A DNA stretch of 64,000 bases from Streptomyces tendae (GTDB lineage Bacteria > Actinomycetota > Actinomycetes > Streptomycetales > Streptomycetaceae), in NCBI RefSeq assembly GCF_008632955.1, contig NZ_CP043959.1, forward strand, positions 3,534,001-3,598,000, given 5' to 3'. The translations under genes were made by a program, and so were the position numbers. The notes under the pieces were generated by a model, which did no database searches, had not been told where the DNA came from, and was given only the letters and a program-made list of their open reading frames with translations. This document shows, piece after piece, positions 45,255-54,238 of the stretch (the first letter of the stretch is position 1; every line of letters starts with the position of its first letter).

Positions 45255-46439
45255 TCAGATCACCGCGTCGGTCCGGAGGGCCGTGATGTCCTCGGGGGTG
45301 CGGCCCAGTTCGCGCAGGATCGGTTCCGTGTGTTCGCCCACGGCCGGGACCGGGTCCATACGGGCCGGCAGGCCGGCGAGGTCCGCCGGTGGCAGCAGCG
45401 CCTCGACCGTGCCGCCGGGTACGTCCACCTCACGCCACCGGCCGCGCGCCGCGAGCACCGGGTGGTCGAGGAACGCCGCGACGTCGTTCACCCCGGCGCA
45501 GGCGATGCCCGTCGCCTCCAGGGTTTCGAGCAGGTCCTCCGCGTCGTCGAGGGCGCAGCGCTCGGCGACGATCGCGTTCACCTCCGCCCGGTGGGCCACA
45601 CGGGCGGAACCCGTCGCGAACCGGGGGTCGTCGGTCAGCTCCGGGCGCCCCAGGAACTCCCGGCACAGCGCCGCCCACTCACGCTCGTTCTGCACGGAGA
45701 ACAGCACCTCGTGGCCGTCGGCCGCCCGGAACGTGCCGTACGGGGCGATCGTGGCGTGCTGGGTGCCCAGCCGCGAGGGCTGGCCGCCGCCGTGACGGGT
45801 GTAGTAGGCGGGCTGTCCCATCCACTCGGCGAGCGCCTCGAACAGGGAGACCTCCACCGGGTGCACCTCGCCGGTGGTGGCGCGGGTGTACAGCGCGGTG
45901 AGCACACCGCTGTAGGCGTACATCCCGGCGGCGATGTCGGCGACGGAGATGCCGGTGCGGGCGGTCTCCTCCGGGGTCCCGGTCAGTGACACCAGCCCCG
46001 TCTGGCACTGCACCAGCAGGTCGTACGCCTTGCGGTCGGCCCACGGGCCGCTGGTGCCCCAGCCGGAGATCGTGCAGGGGATCAGCCTCGGGTGGCGGCG
46101 GGCCAGCTCCTCGGTCCCCAGACCCAGCCGGCCGGCCGCGCCCGGCGCGAGGTTCTGCACGAACACGTCGGCGTCCCCCAGCAGTTCGTGCAGGATGTCC
46201 CGGCCCCGCGGATCCTTCAGGTCCAGGGTGAGGGACTCCTTCGAGCGGTTGATCCACACGAAGTAGCTGGAGTTGCCGTGCACGGTGGTGTCGTACCGCC
46301 GGGCGAAGTCGCCCTCCCCGGGCCGCTCCACCTTGATCACCCGGGCGCCGAGATCGGCCAGCTGCCGGGTGGCGTAGGGAGCGGCCACGGCCTGCTCCAC
46401 GCTCACCACCGTCACCCCGGACAAGGGGAGTCTCCGCAC
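45255..46439 (-). CDS. CaiB/BaiF (class III) CoA transferase
   Basis: A 394-residue CoA transferase: VEQAVAAPYATRQLADLGAR, VIKVERPGEGDFARR, INRSKESLTLDLKDPRGRDI and the catalytic Asp in KAYDLLVQCQTG. GTG 46439 is chosen over 46445 because AGGAGG is correctly spaced only for it. Such enzymes activate carboxylic acids for catabolism; the substrate is not given by the context. Confidence 0.9.
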   Translation of the reverse strand: MRRLPLSGVTVVSVEQAVAAPYATRQLADLGARVIKVERPGEGDFARRYDTTVHGNSSYFVWINRSKESLTLDLKDPRGRDILHELLGDADVFVQNLAPGAAGRLGLGTEELARRHPRLIPCTISGWGTSGPWADRKAYDLLVQCQTGLVSLTGTPEETARTGISVADIAAGMYAYSGVLTALYTRATTGEVHPVEVSLFEALAEWMGQPAYYTRHGGGQPSRLGTQHATIAPYGTFRAADGHEVLFSVQNEREWAALCREFLGRPELTDDPRFATGSARVAHRAEVNAIVAERCALDDAEDLLETLEATGIACAGVNDVAAFLDHPVLAARGRWREVDVPGGTVEALLPPADLAGLPARMDPVPAVGEHTEPILRELGRTPEDITALRTDAVI

Positions 46440-46544
46440 GTCCACGCCTCCTGCCTGTACCCGGGGCGCCGGTTTCCCGCCGGCTTCGACCGGTCCGCGA
46501 TCACTACGCGATTACTACGGCCGGGGCGAGCCGCCTGTCAACGC

Positions 46545-46784
46545 TCACCGGCCGTCGGTACGGGCGGCCGGGGCGTCGGCGGGCCGGCTGCGGGACACGA
46601 CGCGGACGCCGCCCGCGTCCACGGCGCGGACCTGGAGCGAACCGCAGCCGCAGCGCGTCCACACGGTGCTGCCGGCGGCGGTCGCGTGCCGGGAGACCAC
46701 CTGGAACGGCTCGGCGTCGTCCGGCCACCCGCAGTACGGGCAGACGGTGCCGGTGGTGCCCGTGGTGCCGGTCGTGCTGGTCAT
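46545..46784 (-). CDS. Small protein with a four-cysteine zinc ribbon
   Basis: A 79-residue protein. After a Thr/Gly-rich start it has C-P-Y-C (about residue 14) and C-G-C (about 44), which can form a zinc ribbon, then a disordered tail rich in Arg and Asp. ATG 46784 has AAGGAG upstream. It is divergent from a LysR gene, which may regulate it. Function unknown. Confidence 0.7.
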   Translation of the reverse strand: MTSTTGTTGTTGTVCPYCGWPDDAEPFQVVSRHATAAGSTVWTRCGCGSLQVRAVDAGGVRVVSRSRPADAPAARTDGR

Positions 46785-46917
46785 GGCGGCTCCTTGGTTC
46801 TCACGTGCCTCACGTGACGTGTGTGCCCTGTCGATGTCGCGACACAGCAAGGGTGCGTGGTGCCGTCCTTTCACGTCCAGGTTGACTTTGTGCACGCCAC
46901 CGTGAAGCCTCGACTGC

Positions 46918-47823
46918 ATGATTGACCTGCGCCGGCTCCACGTCCTCCGGGCGGTCGCCCACTACGGCACGGTCACCGCGGCCGCCCGCGCCCTGCACTT
47001 CACGCCTTCGGCCGCCTCCCAGCAGATCCGCCAGCTCGCCCGGGACCTCGGCGTCGACCTGCTGGAACCGCAGGGCCGCGGCATCCGGCTCACCCCGGCA
47101 GCCGAGAGCCTGCTGGCGCACGCCGACGCCATCCAGGCGCGCTGGGACCAGGCCGAGCTGGATCTGCGGGCCGACCACGGCGACCCCGCGGGGGTGCTGC
47201 GGGTCACCGGGTTCCCGGTCGCCGTCTCGGTCTTGCTGGCGCCGATGGCGGCGCGGCTCGGCGAACGGCACCCGCGGCTGTCCGTACGGATCACGGAGGC
47301 GGTGGTTCCGGCCATCTTCGACCTGCTCTTCGAGGGCGCCGCCGATCTGGCCGTGGTGGAGTCCACCCCGCACAACCCGCCGATGAGCGACACACGCTTC
47401 GATCAGGAGCCGCTGCTGGACGACCCGTTCGACCTGGTCGTGCCGGCCGGGCACGCGCTGGCGGGGGAGGAGCGGGTCGACCTGGCCGAGGCGGCACGCG
47501 AGCCGTGGATCGCGCCGGTGCCGGAGAGCCCGTGCCGGCTCCAGGTGATGGCCGCCTGCGGGGCCGCCGGCTTCGCCCCGGAGGTCGTGCACCACGCCGG
47601 CGACTGGAACGCGACCGCCCACCTGGTCGCGCACGGCCTCGGCGTGGCCCTCGTCCCGCGGCTGGCCCACGTGACCCCGGACCTGCCGATCCGCCGCGTG
47701 CGGTGCGCGGGCGACCCGCACCGCAGGCTGCTGACCTGCACCCGCAGCGGCGGCCACGCCCGCCCGGCGGTCGCGGCGGCCCTCCGCGAACTACGCGACC
47801 TGGCCCCGACGACGATCGCCTGA
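46918..47823 (+). CDS. LysR-family transcriptional regulator
   Basis: A 301-residue LysR protein: helix-turn-helix LRRLHVLRAVAHYGTVTAAA, LHFTPSAASQQIRQLARDLG (about 4-50), then an effector domain (GVLRVTGFPVAVSVLLAPMA). ATG 46918. Divergent from the zinc-ribbon gene by 133 bases. The target is probably that gene, the CoA transferase beyond it, or both; no clear T-N11-A palindrome was found. Confidence 0.88.
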   Translation: MIDLRRLHVLRAVAHYGTVTAAARALHFTPSAASQQIRQLARDLGVDLLEPQGRGIRLTPAAESLLAHADAIQARWDQAELDLRADHGDPAGVLRVTGFPVAVSVLLAPMAARLGERHPRLSVRITEAVVPAIFDLLFEGAADLAVVESTPHNPPMSDTRFDQEPLLDDPFDLVVPAGHALAGEERVDLAEAAREPWIAPVPESPCRLQVMAACGAAGFAPEVVHHAGDWNATAHLVAHGLGVALVPRLAHVTPDLPIRRVRCAGDPHRRLLTCTRSGGHARPAVAAALRELRDLAPTTIA

Positions 47824-47829
47824 CCCACA

Positions 47830-48260
47830 CCCGCCGTCCCGGCGCATGCCCGCCGTCCCGGCGGCCCGCGCACGCCCGGCGCATGCCCGCCGTCCCGGCG
47901 GCCGCGCGCGCATGCCCGCCGCCCGGCGGCCCGCGCACGCCCGGCGCATGCCCGCCGTCCCGGCGGCATGCCCGCCGGCGCCCGCGCACGCCGCCGCATG
48001 CCCGCCGTCCCGCATGCGCCGTCTCGGCGCTCCGGGCATGCTCGCCGTCCCGGCGTCCACGCGACGCTCGCCACGCCGTCCGGGCGTCCACGCGACGCTC
48101 GCCACGCCGTCCGGGCGTCCACGCGACGCTCGCCACGCCGTCCACGCGACGCTCGCCACGCCGTCCGGGCGTCCACGGGCGCACGCCACGCCGTCCGGGC
48201 GTCCACGCGGCGCACGCCACGCCGTCCCGGCGTCCCGGCGCACGCCACGCCGTCCTGCGT
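47830..48260. repeat. GC-rich tandem repeat array
   Basis: Two blocks lie between the convergent lysR and tetR genes. The first (about 47834-48050) holds many copies of the core GCATGCCCGCCGTCCCGGC with eight GCATGC palindromes at irregular spacing. The second (about 48055-48255) has about seven copies of a 30-31 bp unit with the core CGCTCGCCACGCCGTCC, some truncated. No coding potential is evident. Confidence 0.85.
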
Positions 48261-48358
48261 CCCCGCGCACGCCCGCTCCCCTGGCGTCCCGGCGGCCACG
48301 CGACATCCCGTCAGGCCCGCGTCCCCGCGCACTCGTTCCGGTGTGCGGGGGGCCTGCG

Positions 48359-48979
48359 TCAGGACGCGGGCCCCCCGCCCTCCTCGCGCCCCGGTGCCCC
48401 CACCCGCAGGCCGTCCATCACCAGGTCCAGGAGGCGGGTGGCGCGGGGCTGCCAGTCACCGGCCGGGTCCAGTTGCCACAGGCCGCCGATCGCCAGGATC
48501 AGGTCGTCCGCGGTGACCCCCGGACGGATGACCCCCGCCCCGTCGCACGCGCGCAGCAGGCGGTCCGCCGCCTCGATGAGCGAGCCGTGCCCCGGTTTCC
48601 CCGGGCTGTCCGGTCCGCTGGTGGCCTGCCGGATGGCGTCCGCGAGGCCGGCCTTGGTCATGCTGAACCGCGTGAGCCGGTCCATCCACTCGCGCAGCGC
48701 CCGGTCGGGCTCCCGGCTGCCGAGCAACTGGTCCGCGCTGTCGGCGACCTGCTGCATCTCGTACCGGTAGAGCTCCAGGACCAGCGCCTCCCGGCTGGGG
48801 AAGTTCCGGTAGAACGTGCCCTGCCCGACGCACGCCTTCTTGGCGATCACGCTCAGCGGGGTGTCCGCGTCACGCGTCAGCTCGGTCACCGCCACGGCGA
48901 GGATGCGCTCGCGGTTGCGCTGGGCGTCCGCCCGCTGGGGTGTCTCCGTGCTCCGGGACGCGTCCTTGTGCTCGCCCAC
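48359..48979 (-). CDS. TetR-family regulator of the molybdenum oxidoreductase operon
   Basis: A 206-residue repressor: helix-turn-helix TPLSVIAKKACVGQGTFYRN then FPSREALVLELYRYEMQQVA (about 40-80), and an SbtR-like C-terminal domain (LREWMDRLTRFSMTKAGLAD). GTG 48979 has GGAGGAGG upstream. It is divergent from the pao-like operon, with two palindromes between. Related to the TetR at 40729. Confidence 0.9.
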   Translation of the reverse strand: MGEHKDASRSTETPQRADAQRNRERILAVAVTELTRDADTPLSVIAKKACVGQGTFYRNFPSREALVLELYRYEMQQVADSADQLLGSREPDRALREWMDRLTRFSMTKAGLADAIRQATSGPDSPGKPGHGSLIEAADRLLRACDGAGVIRPGVTADDLILAIGGLWQLDPAGDWQPRATRLLDLVMDGLRVGAPGREEGGGPAS

Positions 48980-49023
48980 CGGTCCTCCTCCCGGGTCGTG
49001 ACCGAAACCCGTCCTTGATAAGC

Positions 49024-49073
49024 GGACAGCTGTCCACTACGTTTCTGCGGTACCGGACAGCTGTCCGGTACCG
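49024..49073. promoter_or_regulatory. Tandem TetR operators of the pao-like operon
   Basis: GGACAGCTGTCC (49024-49035) is a perfect 12-bp palindrome. The second site (49048-49073) is a perfect 26-bp palindrome around the same GGACAGCTGTCC core, flanked by GGTACC. Centres are 31 bases apart, as in the operators at 41354-41404. Confidence 0.88.
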
Positions 49074-49231
49074 GTCCATCGTATCGGCGTACCCGGACGG
49101 CACGGGAGCCCTCCCGCATGCCCCGTACGACCGGTGCGCCCCCGCACACGTCACACGATCCCGCGGACCGCACGCCTCGCACAGCGCCACGACCACCGTT
49201 CTCCGTGAGTTCCGTGAAGGAAGGCCGTTCC

Positions 49232-49795
49232 ATGACGCTCTCGACGTCCAGCACCGTCACCTTGAACATCAACGGCGAGAAACACACGCTGTCCGTCGAC
49301 CACCGAACCACCCTGCTCGACGCCCTGCGCGAGCGCCTCGACCTCACCGGCACCAAGAAGGGCTGCGACCACGGACAGTGCGGGGCCTGCACGGTCCTCG
49401 TCGACGGCCGCCGCACCGTCGCCTGCCTCCAGCTGGCCGTCGCCTCCGAGGATCGCGAAATCACCACCGTCGAGGGGGTCGCCGACGGGGACACCCTGCA
49501 CCCGGTGCAGCAGGCCTTCCTCGACCTGGACGGCTTCCAGTGCGGCTACTGCACCCCCGGACAGATCTGTTCCGCCGTCGCCGTCATCGAGGAGCACGCC
49601 GCCGGCTGGCCCAGCGCCGTCACCGAGGACGTCGGCTCCGAGGCCGCCCCGCCGCCCCTCACCGCGGAGGAGATCAAGGAGCGCATGAGCGGCAACCTCT
49701 GCCGCTGCGGCGCCTACGGACAGATCGCCCAGGCGGTCGCCCGCGCCGCCGCCGGGGCGTCCGCACAGCACACCACCGAGGAGACCGCCGCATGA
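49232..49795 (+). CDS. Aldehyde/xanthine oxidoreductase [2Fe-2S] subunit (PaoA/YagT-like)
   Basis: A 187-residue iron-sulfur subunit. The first cluster uses C45, C50, C53 and C65 (KKGCDHGQCGACTVLVDG), the second C104, C107, C157 and C159 (QCGYCTPGQICS and NLCRCGAYGQ). The insertion before the last pair (PSAVTEDVGSEAAPPPLTAE) is as in PaoA/YagT. No Tat signal is seen, unlike E. coli PaoA, so the complex is probably cytoplasmic. GAAGGAAGG precedes the ATG. Confidence 0.9.
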   Translation: MTLSTSSTVTLNINGEKHTLSVDHRTTLLDALRERLDLTGTKKGCDHGQCGACTVLVDGRRTVACLQLAVASEDREITTVEGVADGDTLHPVQQAFLDLDGFQCGYCTPGQICSAVAVIEEHAAGWPSAVTEDVGSEAAPPPLTAEEIKERMSGNLCRCGAYGQIAQAVARAAAGASAQHTTEETAA

Positions 49796-50784
49796 AGGAG
49801 TTCGACTACCGGCGCGCCGACGACGTCACCGGCGCGGTCGCCCTGCTCGACGCCGACCCGGACGCCCGCTACCTCGGCGGCGGGACCAACCTCGTCGACC
49901 TGATGAAGAACGGCGTCGAGTCCCCGGTCCGGCTCGTCGACGTACGCTCCCTCCCGCTCGACCGGATCGAGGCCGGCGACGACGGCGCGGTGCGCATCGG
50001 CGCCACCGTCACCAACGCCGACCTCGCCGCGCACCCCCTGATCCGCGACCGCTACCCGGCGCTCACCCAGGCCGTGCTGGCCGGCGCCTCCGGCCAGCTG
50101 CGCAACATGGCCACCGTCGGCGGCAACCTGCTCCAGCGCACCCGCTGCGGCTACTTCACCGACATCACCCGGCCGTGCAACAAGCGTTCCCCCGGCAGCG
50201 GCTGCCCCGCCGTCGAGGGCGAGCACCACAACCACGCCGTCCTCGGTGCGTCCGAGCACTGCGTGGCCGTCCACCCCTCCGACATGGGCGTCGCGCTCAC
50301 CGCCTTCGACGCGGTCGTCTCCTGGCAGACCGCCGAGGGCCCCGGTGAGGCCCCGCTGACCGACTTCTACCTGCCGGTCGGCGACACCCCGCACCGCGAG
50401 ACCGTCCTGCCGCCCGGCGCGCTCATCACCCACGTCACCCTGCCACCCGCCCGGGTCGCCGCCCGCTCCCGCTACCGCAAGGTCCGCGAACGCGCCTCGT
50501 ACGCCTTCGCCATCGGCTCGGTCGCCGGCGCACTCGACGTGGCGGACGGCGTGATCTGCGACGCCCGGCTCGCCCTCGGCGCGGTCGCCTCCCGGCCCTG
50601 GCGGGCCCGGCTCGCCGAACGGATCCTCGTCGGCGCCCCGGCCACCGCCGAGTACTTCGCCGCCGCCGCCGACGCCGAACTCGCCGCGGCCCGGCCCCTG
50701 CCCCACAACGGCTACAAGGTGACCCTCCTGCGCAACCTCGTCGTGGCCGTGCTGACCGAACTCGCCGAGGAGGCCGACCGATGA
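49792..50784 (+). CDS. Aldehyde/xanthine oxidoreductase FAD subunit with extra [4Fe-4S] (PaoB/YagS-like)
   Basis: A 330-residue flavin subunit. The FAD site is YLGGGTNLVDLMKNG and GQLRNMATVGGNLLQRT. A segment absent from ordinary xanthine dehydrogenases, RCGYFTDITRPCNKRSPGSG, followed by C138 and C157, supplies four cysteines (C119, C129, C138, C157), the mark of PaoB/YagS proteins that carry an additional [4Fe-4S] cluster. ATG overlaps the previous stop by four bases. Confidence 0.9.
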   Translation: MKEFDYRRADDVTGAVALLDADPDARYLGGGTNLVDLMKNGVESPVRLVDVRSLPLDRIEAGDDGAVRIGATVTNADLAAHPLIRDRYPALTQAVLAGASGQLRNMATVGGNLLQRTRCGYFTDITRPCNKRSPGSGCPAVEGEHHNHAVLGASEHCVAVHPSDMGVALTAFDAVVSWQTAEGPGEAPLTDFYLPVGDTPHRETVLPPGALITHVTLPPARVAARSRYRKVRERASYAFAIGSVAGALDVADGVICDARLALGAVASRPWRARLAERILVGAPATAEYFAAAADAELAAARPLPHNGYKVTLLRNLVVAVLTELAEEADR

Positions 50785-52910
50785 CCGTCGCACCCCAGCG
50801 CCCCGCCGCCCCGGGCGCGGTCGGCACCGCGCACACCCGTGTCGAAGGCCGCGACAAGGTCACCGGCGCCGCCCGCTACGGCGGGGACATCCCCTTCGAC
50901 GGGCTCGCCCACGGCGTGCTGGTGCTGTCCACCGCGGCCCGCGGCCGGATCCTTTCCCTCGGCACCGGGCCGGTGCTCGGCATGCCGGGCGTCCTGACCG
51001 TCCTCCACCACGGCAACGCCTCCCGCCTGACCACCGACTACGTCGGCATGCTGGGCGTGCCGCCGGACCCGACCGCCGCGGTCTTCCAGCACGACCGCGT
51101 CCCGCACGCCGGCTGGCCCGTCGCCCTCGTCGTCGCCGAGACGCCCGAGCAGGCGCGCGCGGCCGCCGACGCCCTCACCGTCACCTACGACGTGGAGCCG
51201 CACGACGTCGCGCTCTCGGCGGACCGGCCCGACGCCTACCCCGCCGAGGGTCACATGCCCGGCACGACGGAGAAGGGCGACCTGGAGGCCGAACTCGCCG
51301 CCTCCGCCCACGTGCTGGACGAGGAGTACACCACTCCCGAGGAGCACCACGCCATGATGGAGCCGCACGTGGCGACGGCGCGGTGGGACGGCGGCCGGCT
51401 CGACCTCGTCGACTCCAACCAGGGCATCACCTGGGTCGCCGACGAACTCGCCCGGATGTTCTCCCTCGACCCGTCCGCGGTGCGGGTCCGCTCCGAGCAC
51501 GTCGGCGGCGGCTTCGGCAGCAAGGGCGTACGGGCGCCCCAGGTGGCCGCCGCGATGGCCGCCGCAGCGCTGGGCCGCCCGGTGCGGGTGGCGCTGACCC
51601 GCCGCCAGATGTTCTCCGTCACCGGCTACCGCAGCCCCACCGTGCAGCGGGTCAGGCTCGGCGCCGGCCCCGACGGACGGCTGCGCGCCCTGGAGCACGT
51701 CTCGCTCAACCAGACCTCCACGGTCTACGAATTCGTCGAACCGGGCGCCGGTGTGGCCCGCACGATGTACGACGCCACCGCCCACCGCACGGAGAACCGC
51801 GTCGTACGGCTGGACGTGCCGTCGCCGACGTGGATGCGGGCGCCGGGGGAGGCGCCGGGGTCGTTCGCGCTGGAGTGCGCGCTCGACGAGCTGGCCGAGA
51901 AGTGCGGCGTCGACCCGATCGAGCTGCGGCTGCGCAACGAGCCGGAGAGCGGCCCGGTCAGCGGACTGCCGTTCGCCGGCCGCAACCTCGCCGCCTGCTT
52001 CCGCGAGGGCGCCCGCCGCTTCGGCTGGGACGCCCGCGACCCGCGCCCCGGCGTGCGCCGCGACGGGAGGTGGCTGCTCGGCACCGGCACGGCCGCCGCG
52101 TCCTTCCCGGCGGGCACCCTGCCGTCCACGGCGGCGGTGACGGCGGAGGCCGACGGCACGTTCACCGTCCGCATCTCCGCGTCGGACATCGGGACCGGGG
52201 CGCGTACGGCGCTCACCCTGATCGCCGCGGACGCGCTGCGGGTGCCGGCGGAGCGGGTCCGCGTGCACCTCGGCGACAGCGACTTCGGCCCGTCGGGCAT
52301 CGCCGCGGGCTCCATGGGCACGCGCTCCTGGGGCTGGGCGGTCGCCGCGGCCGCCGAAGACCTGTGCGAACGCCTGGTGCCGGGCGGCACGGTGCCGCCG
52401 GAGGGCATCACCGTGCGGTCCGACACCACTCAGGCGATCGCCGCCCTCGCGGCGAAGGAACGGCACAGCTGGGGCGCCCAGTTCGCCGAGGTCGCCGTGG
52501 ACGTCACCACCGGCGAGGTGCGGGTACGGCGGATGCTCGGCGTGTTCGCCGCGGGCCGGATCGTCAACCCGCTCACCGCGCGCAACCAGCTCGTCGGCGG
52601 GCTGACCTGGGGCATCTCCATGGCCCTGCACGAGGAGGCGGTGCGCGACCCCGCCTCGGGCGGCCTCTACGGCGCCGACCTGGCCGGCTACCACGTCGCC
52701 ACGCACGCCGACGTGCCCGCGATCGAGGTCGACTGGGTCGACGACCACGACCCCGAGGACCCCGTCGGCATCAAGGGCATCGGCGAGGTCGGCATCGTCG
52801 GAGCGGCGGCCGCCGTCGCCAACGCGGTGTGGCACGCCACCGGCGTACGTCACCGCAGCCTCCCGATCCGTCCGGACCGGGTGCTGCGGGCGGGAGGTCC
52901 GGATGCTTGA
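50781..52910 (+). CDS. Aldehyde/xanthine oxidoreductase molybdenum-cofactor subunit (PaoC/YagR-like)
   Basis: A 709-residue catalytic subunit that binds molybdopterin (cytosine dinucleotide type in PaoC). Motifs: HTRVEGRDKVTGAARYGGDI, RSEHVGGGFGSKG, MRAPGEAPGSFALECALDEL and, near the C-terminus, the base-catalytic Glu669 in KGIGEVGIVGAA. Overlap with the previous gene is ATGA. The likely activity is oxidation of aldehydes; the xanthine type is less likely given the FAD subunit. Confidence 0.9.
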   Translation: MTVAPQRPAAPGAVGTAHTRVEGRDKVTGAARYGGDIPFDGLAHGVLVLSTAARGRILSLGTGPVLGMPGVLTVLHHGNASRLTTDYVGMLGVPPDPTAAVFQHDRVPHAGWPVALVVAETPEQARAAADALTVTYDVEPHDVALSADRPDAYPAEGHMPGTTEKGDLEAELAASAHVLDEEYTTPEEHHAMMEPHVATARWDGGRLDLVDSNQGITWVADELARMFSLDPSAVRVRSEHVGGGFGSKGVRAPQVAAAMAAAALGRPVRVALTRRQMFSVTGYRSPTVQRVRLGAGPDGRLRALEHVSLNQTSTVYEFVEPGAGVARTMYDATAHRTENRVVRLDVPSPTWMRAPGEAPGSFALECALDELAEKCGVDPIELRLRNEPESGPVSGLPFAGRNLAACFREGARRFGWDARDPRPGVRRDGRWLLGTGTAAASFPAGTLPSTAAVTAEADGTFTVRISASDIGTGARTALTLIAADALRVPAERVRVHLGDSDFGPSGIAAGSMGTRSWGWAVAAAAEDLCERLVPGGTVPPEGITVRSDTTQAIAALAAKERHSWGAQFAEVAVDVTTGEVRVRRMLGVFAAGRIVNPLTARNQLVGGLTWGISMALHEEAVRDPASGGLYGADLAGYHVATHADVPAIEVDWVDDHDPEDPVGIKGIGEVGIVGAAAAVANAVWHATGVRHRSLPIRPDRVLRAGGPDA

Positions 52911-54042
52911 CCTCGCCGGTGACCTGCGGCGATGGCTGGCCGAGGGCCGGGAGTTCGCCGTGGCCACGGTCGTCTCCGTGGGCGGCAGCGCGCCGCGCGG
53001 CCCCGGCGCGGCCCTCGCCGTCGACCGGGACGGCACGGTGATCGGCTCGGTGTCCGGCGGCTGCGTCGAGGGCGCGGTCTACGACCTGTGCGTCGAAGCC
53101 CTCGACGACGGGAGGAGCAGGACCGAGCGGTTCGGCTACAGCGACGAGGACGCCTTCGCGGTCGGTCTGACCTGCGGCGGCACCATCGAGGTGCTGGTGA
53201 CACCGGTCGGCGCGGACAGCCCCGTCCGGCCGGTGCTGGAGTCGGCCCTGCGGGACCTGGCCCAGGGCGGGGCGGGGGCGCTGGCGTGGGTGGCCGGGGG
53301 CCCGGAGGACCGGCTCGGGCTTGCGCTCCACGTCCGTCCGGACGGCACGTACGAGGGCGGCCTCGGCGACTCCGCCGAGCTGGACCGGTCGGCGGCGGCC
53401 ACGGCCCGTGACCTGCTGGACGCCGGCCGGACCGGCACGGCCGCCGTCGGGACCGGCGGGGATCCGTACTGTGCCGACCGCCTGACACTGTTCGTGCAGT
53501 GCTCCGTCCCGCCACCCCGGATGATCGTCTTCGGCGCCGTCGACTTCGCGGCGGCGCTGGTACGGGTGGGGTCGCTCCTCGGCTACCACGTCACCGTGTG
53601 CGACGCCCGTCCGGTGTTCGCGACCCGGGCCCGCTTCCCGGAGGCCGACGAGATCGTCGTCGACTGGCCGCACCGCTATCTGCGGGACACGCGCACCGAC
53701 GCGCGCACGGTGCTGTGCGTGCTCACGCACGACGCGAAGTTCGACGTGCCGCTGCTGAAGGTGGCGCTGGGGCTGCCGGTGGCGTTCGTCGGAGCGATGG
53801 GCTCGCGCCGCACCCACACCGACCGCCTGCGCCGCCTGCGGGAGGCGGGCGTGGGGGAGCGGGAACTGTCCCGTCTGCGCTCCCCGATCGGCCTCGACCT
53901 GGGCGCCCGCACCCCGGAGGAGACGGCGGTCTCCATAGCGGCGGAGATCATCGCGACCCGCCACGGCGGCACAGGCACCCCCTTGACGGCCACCACGACC
54001 CCGATCCACCACGACCCCTCGCGGGAGCGGCCGGCGGCGTAG
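52903..54042 (+). CDS. XdhC/PaoD-family molybdenum-enzyme maturation factor
   Basis: A 379-residue chaperone that binds molybdenum cofactor and helps sulfurate and insert it. The N-terminal XdhC/CoxI domain has VSVGGSAPRGPGAALAVDRD, SGGCVEGAVYDLCVEAL and LTCGGTIEVLVTPVG; the C-terminal Rossmann part has MIVFGAVDFAAALVRVGSLL and FVGAMGSRRTHTDRL. It overlaps the PaoC-like gene by eight bases, completing the paoABCD-like order. Confidence 0.92.
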   Translation: MLDLAGDLRRWLAEGREFAVATVVSVGGSAPRGPGAALAVDRDGTVIGSVSGGCVEGAVYDLCVEALDDGRSRTERFGYSDEDAFAVGLTCGGTIEVLVTPVGADSPVRPVLESALRDLAQGGAGALAWVAGGPEDRLGLALHVRPDGTYEGGLGDSAELDRSAAATARDLLDAGRTGTAAVGTGGDPYCADRLTLFVQCSVPPPRMIVFGAVDFAAALVRVGSLLGYHVTVCDARPVFATRARFPEADEIVVDWPHRYLRDTRTDARTVLCVLTHDAKFDVPLLKVALGLPVAFVGAMGSRRTHTDRLRRLREAGVGERELSRLRSPIGLDLGARTPEETAVSIAAEIIATRHGGTGTPLTATTTPIHHDPSRERPAA

Positions 54043-54193
54043 GACGGACGGGTGGCCGCCGGTGCGGCGACAGGCCGACGCGGTCGCGCGGGGTGGCCCC
54101 GCGCGGCCGGTCGCGGTAGCGAACGGTGGTGGGATGGGTTCCGCTTCGTCGGGGGCCGTCGGGATGCCGGGCCCGCCGAACGCCGGGTACGGC

Positions 54194-54230
54194 GAAGGGG
54201 CCGGGAGCGCTGGTGGCTTCCGGCCCCTTC
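54194..54230. terminator. Bidirectional hairpin terminator
   Basis: GAAGGGGCCGGGAGC (54194-54208) pairs with GCTTCCGGCCCCTTC (54216-54230), 15 bp with one G-T pair. It ends both the pao-like operon and the FMN reductase gene. Confidence 0.85.
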
Positions 54231-54238
54231 GAAGGGGG

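Noticed and set aside
47830..48260. CRISPR array
   Set aside because: The repeats are tandem and variable, with no constant repeat and unique spacers, and no cas genes are in the window.
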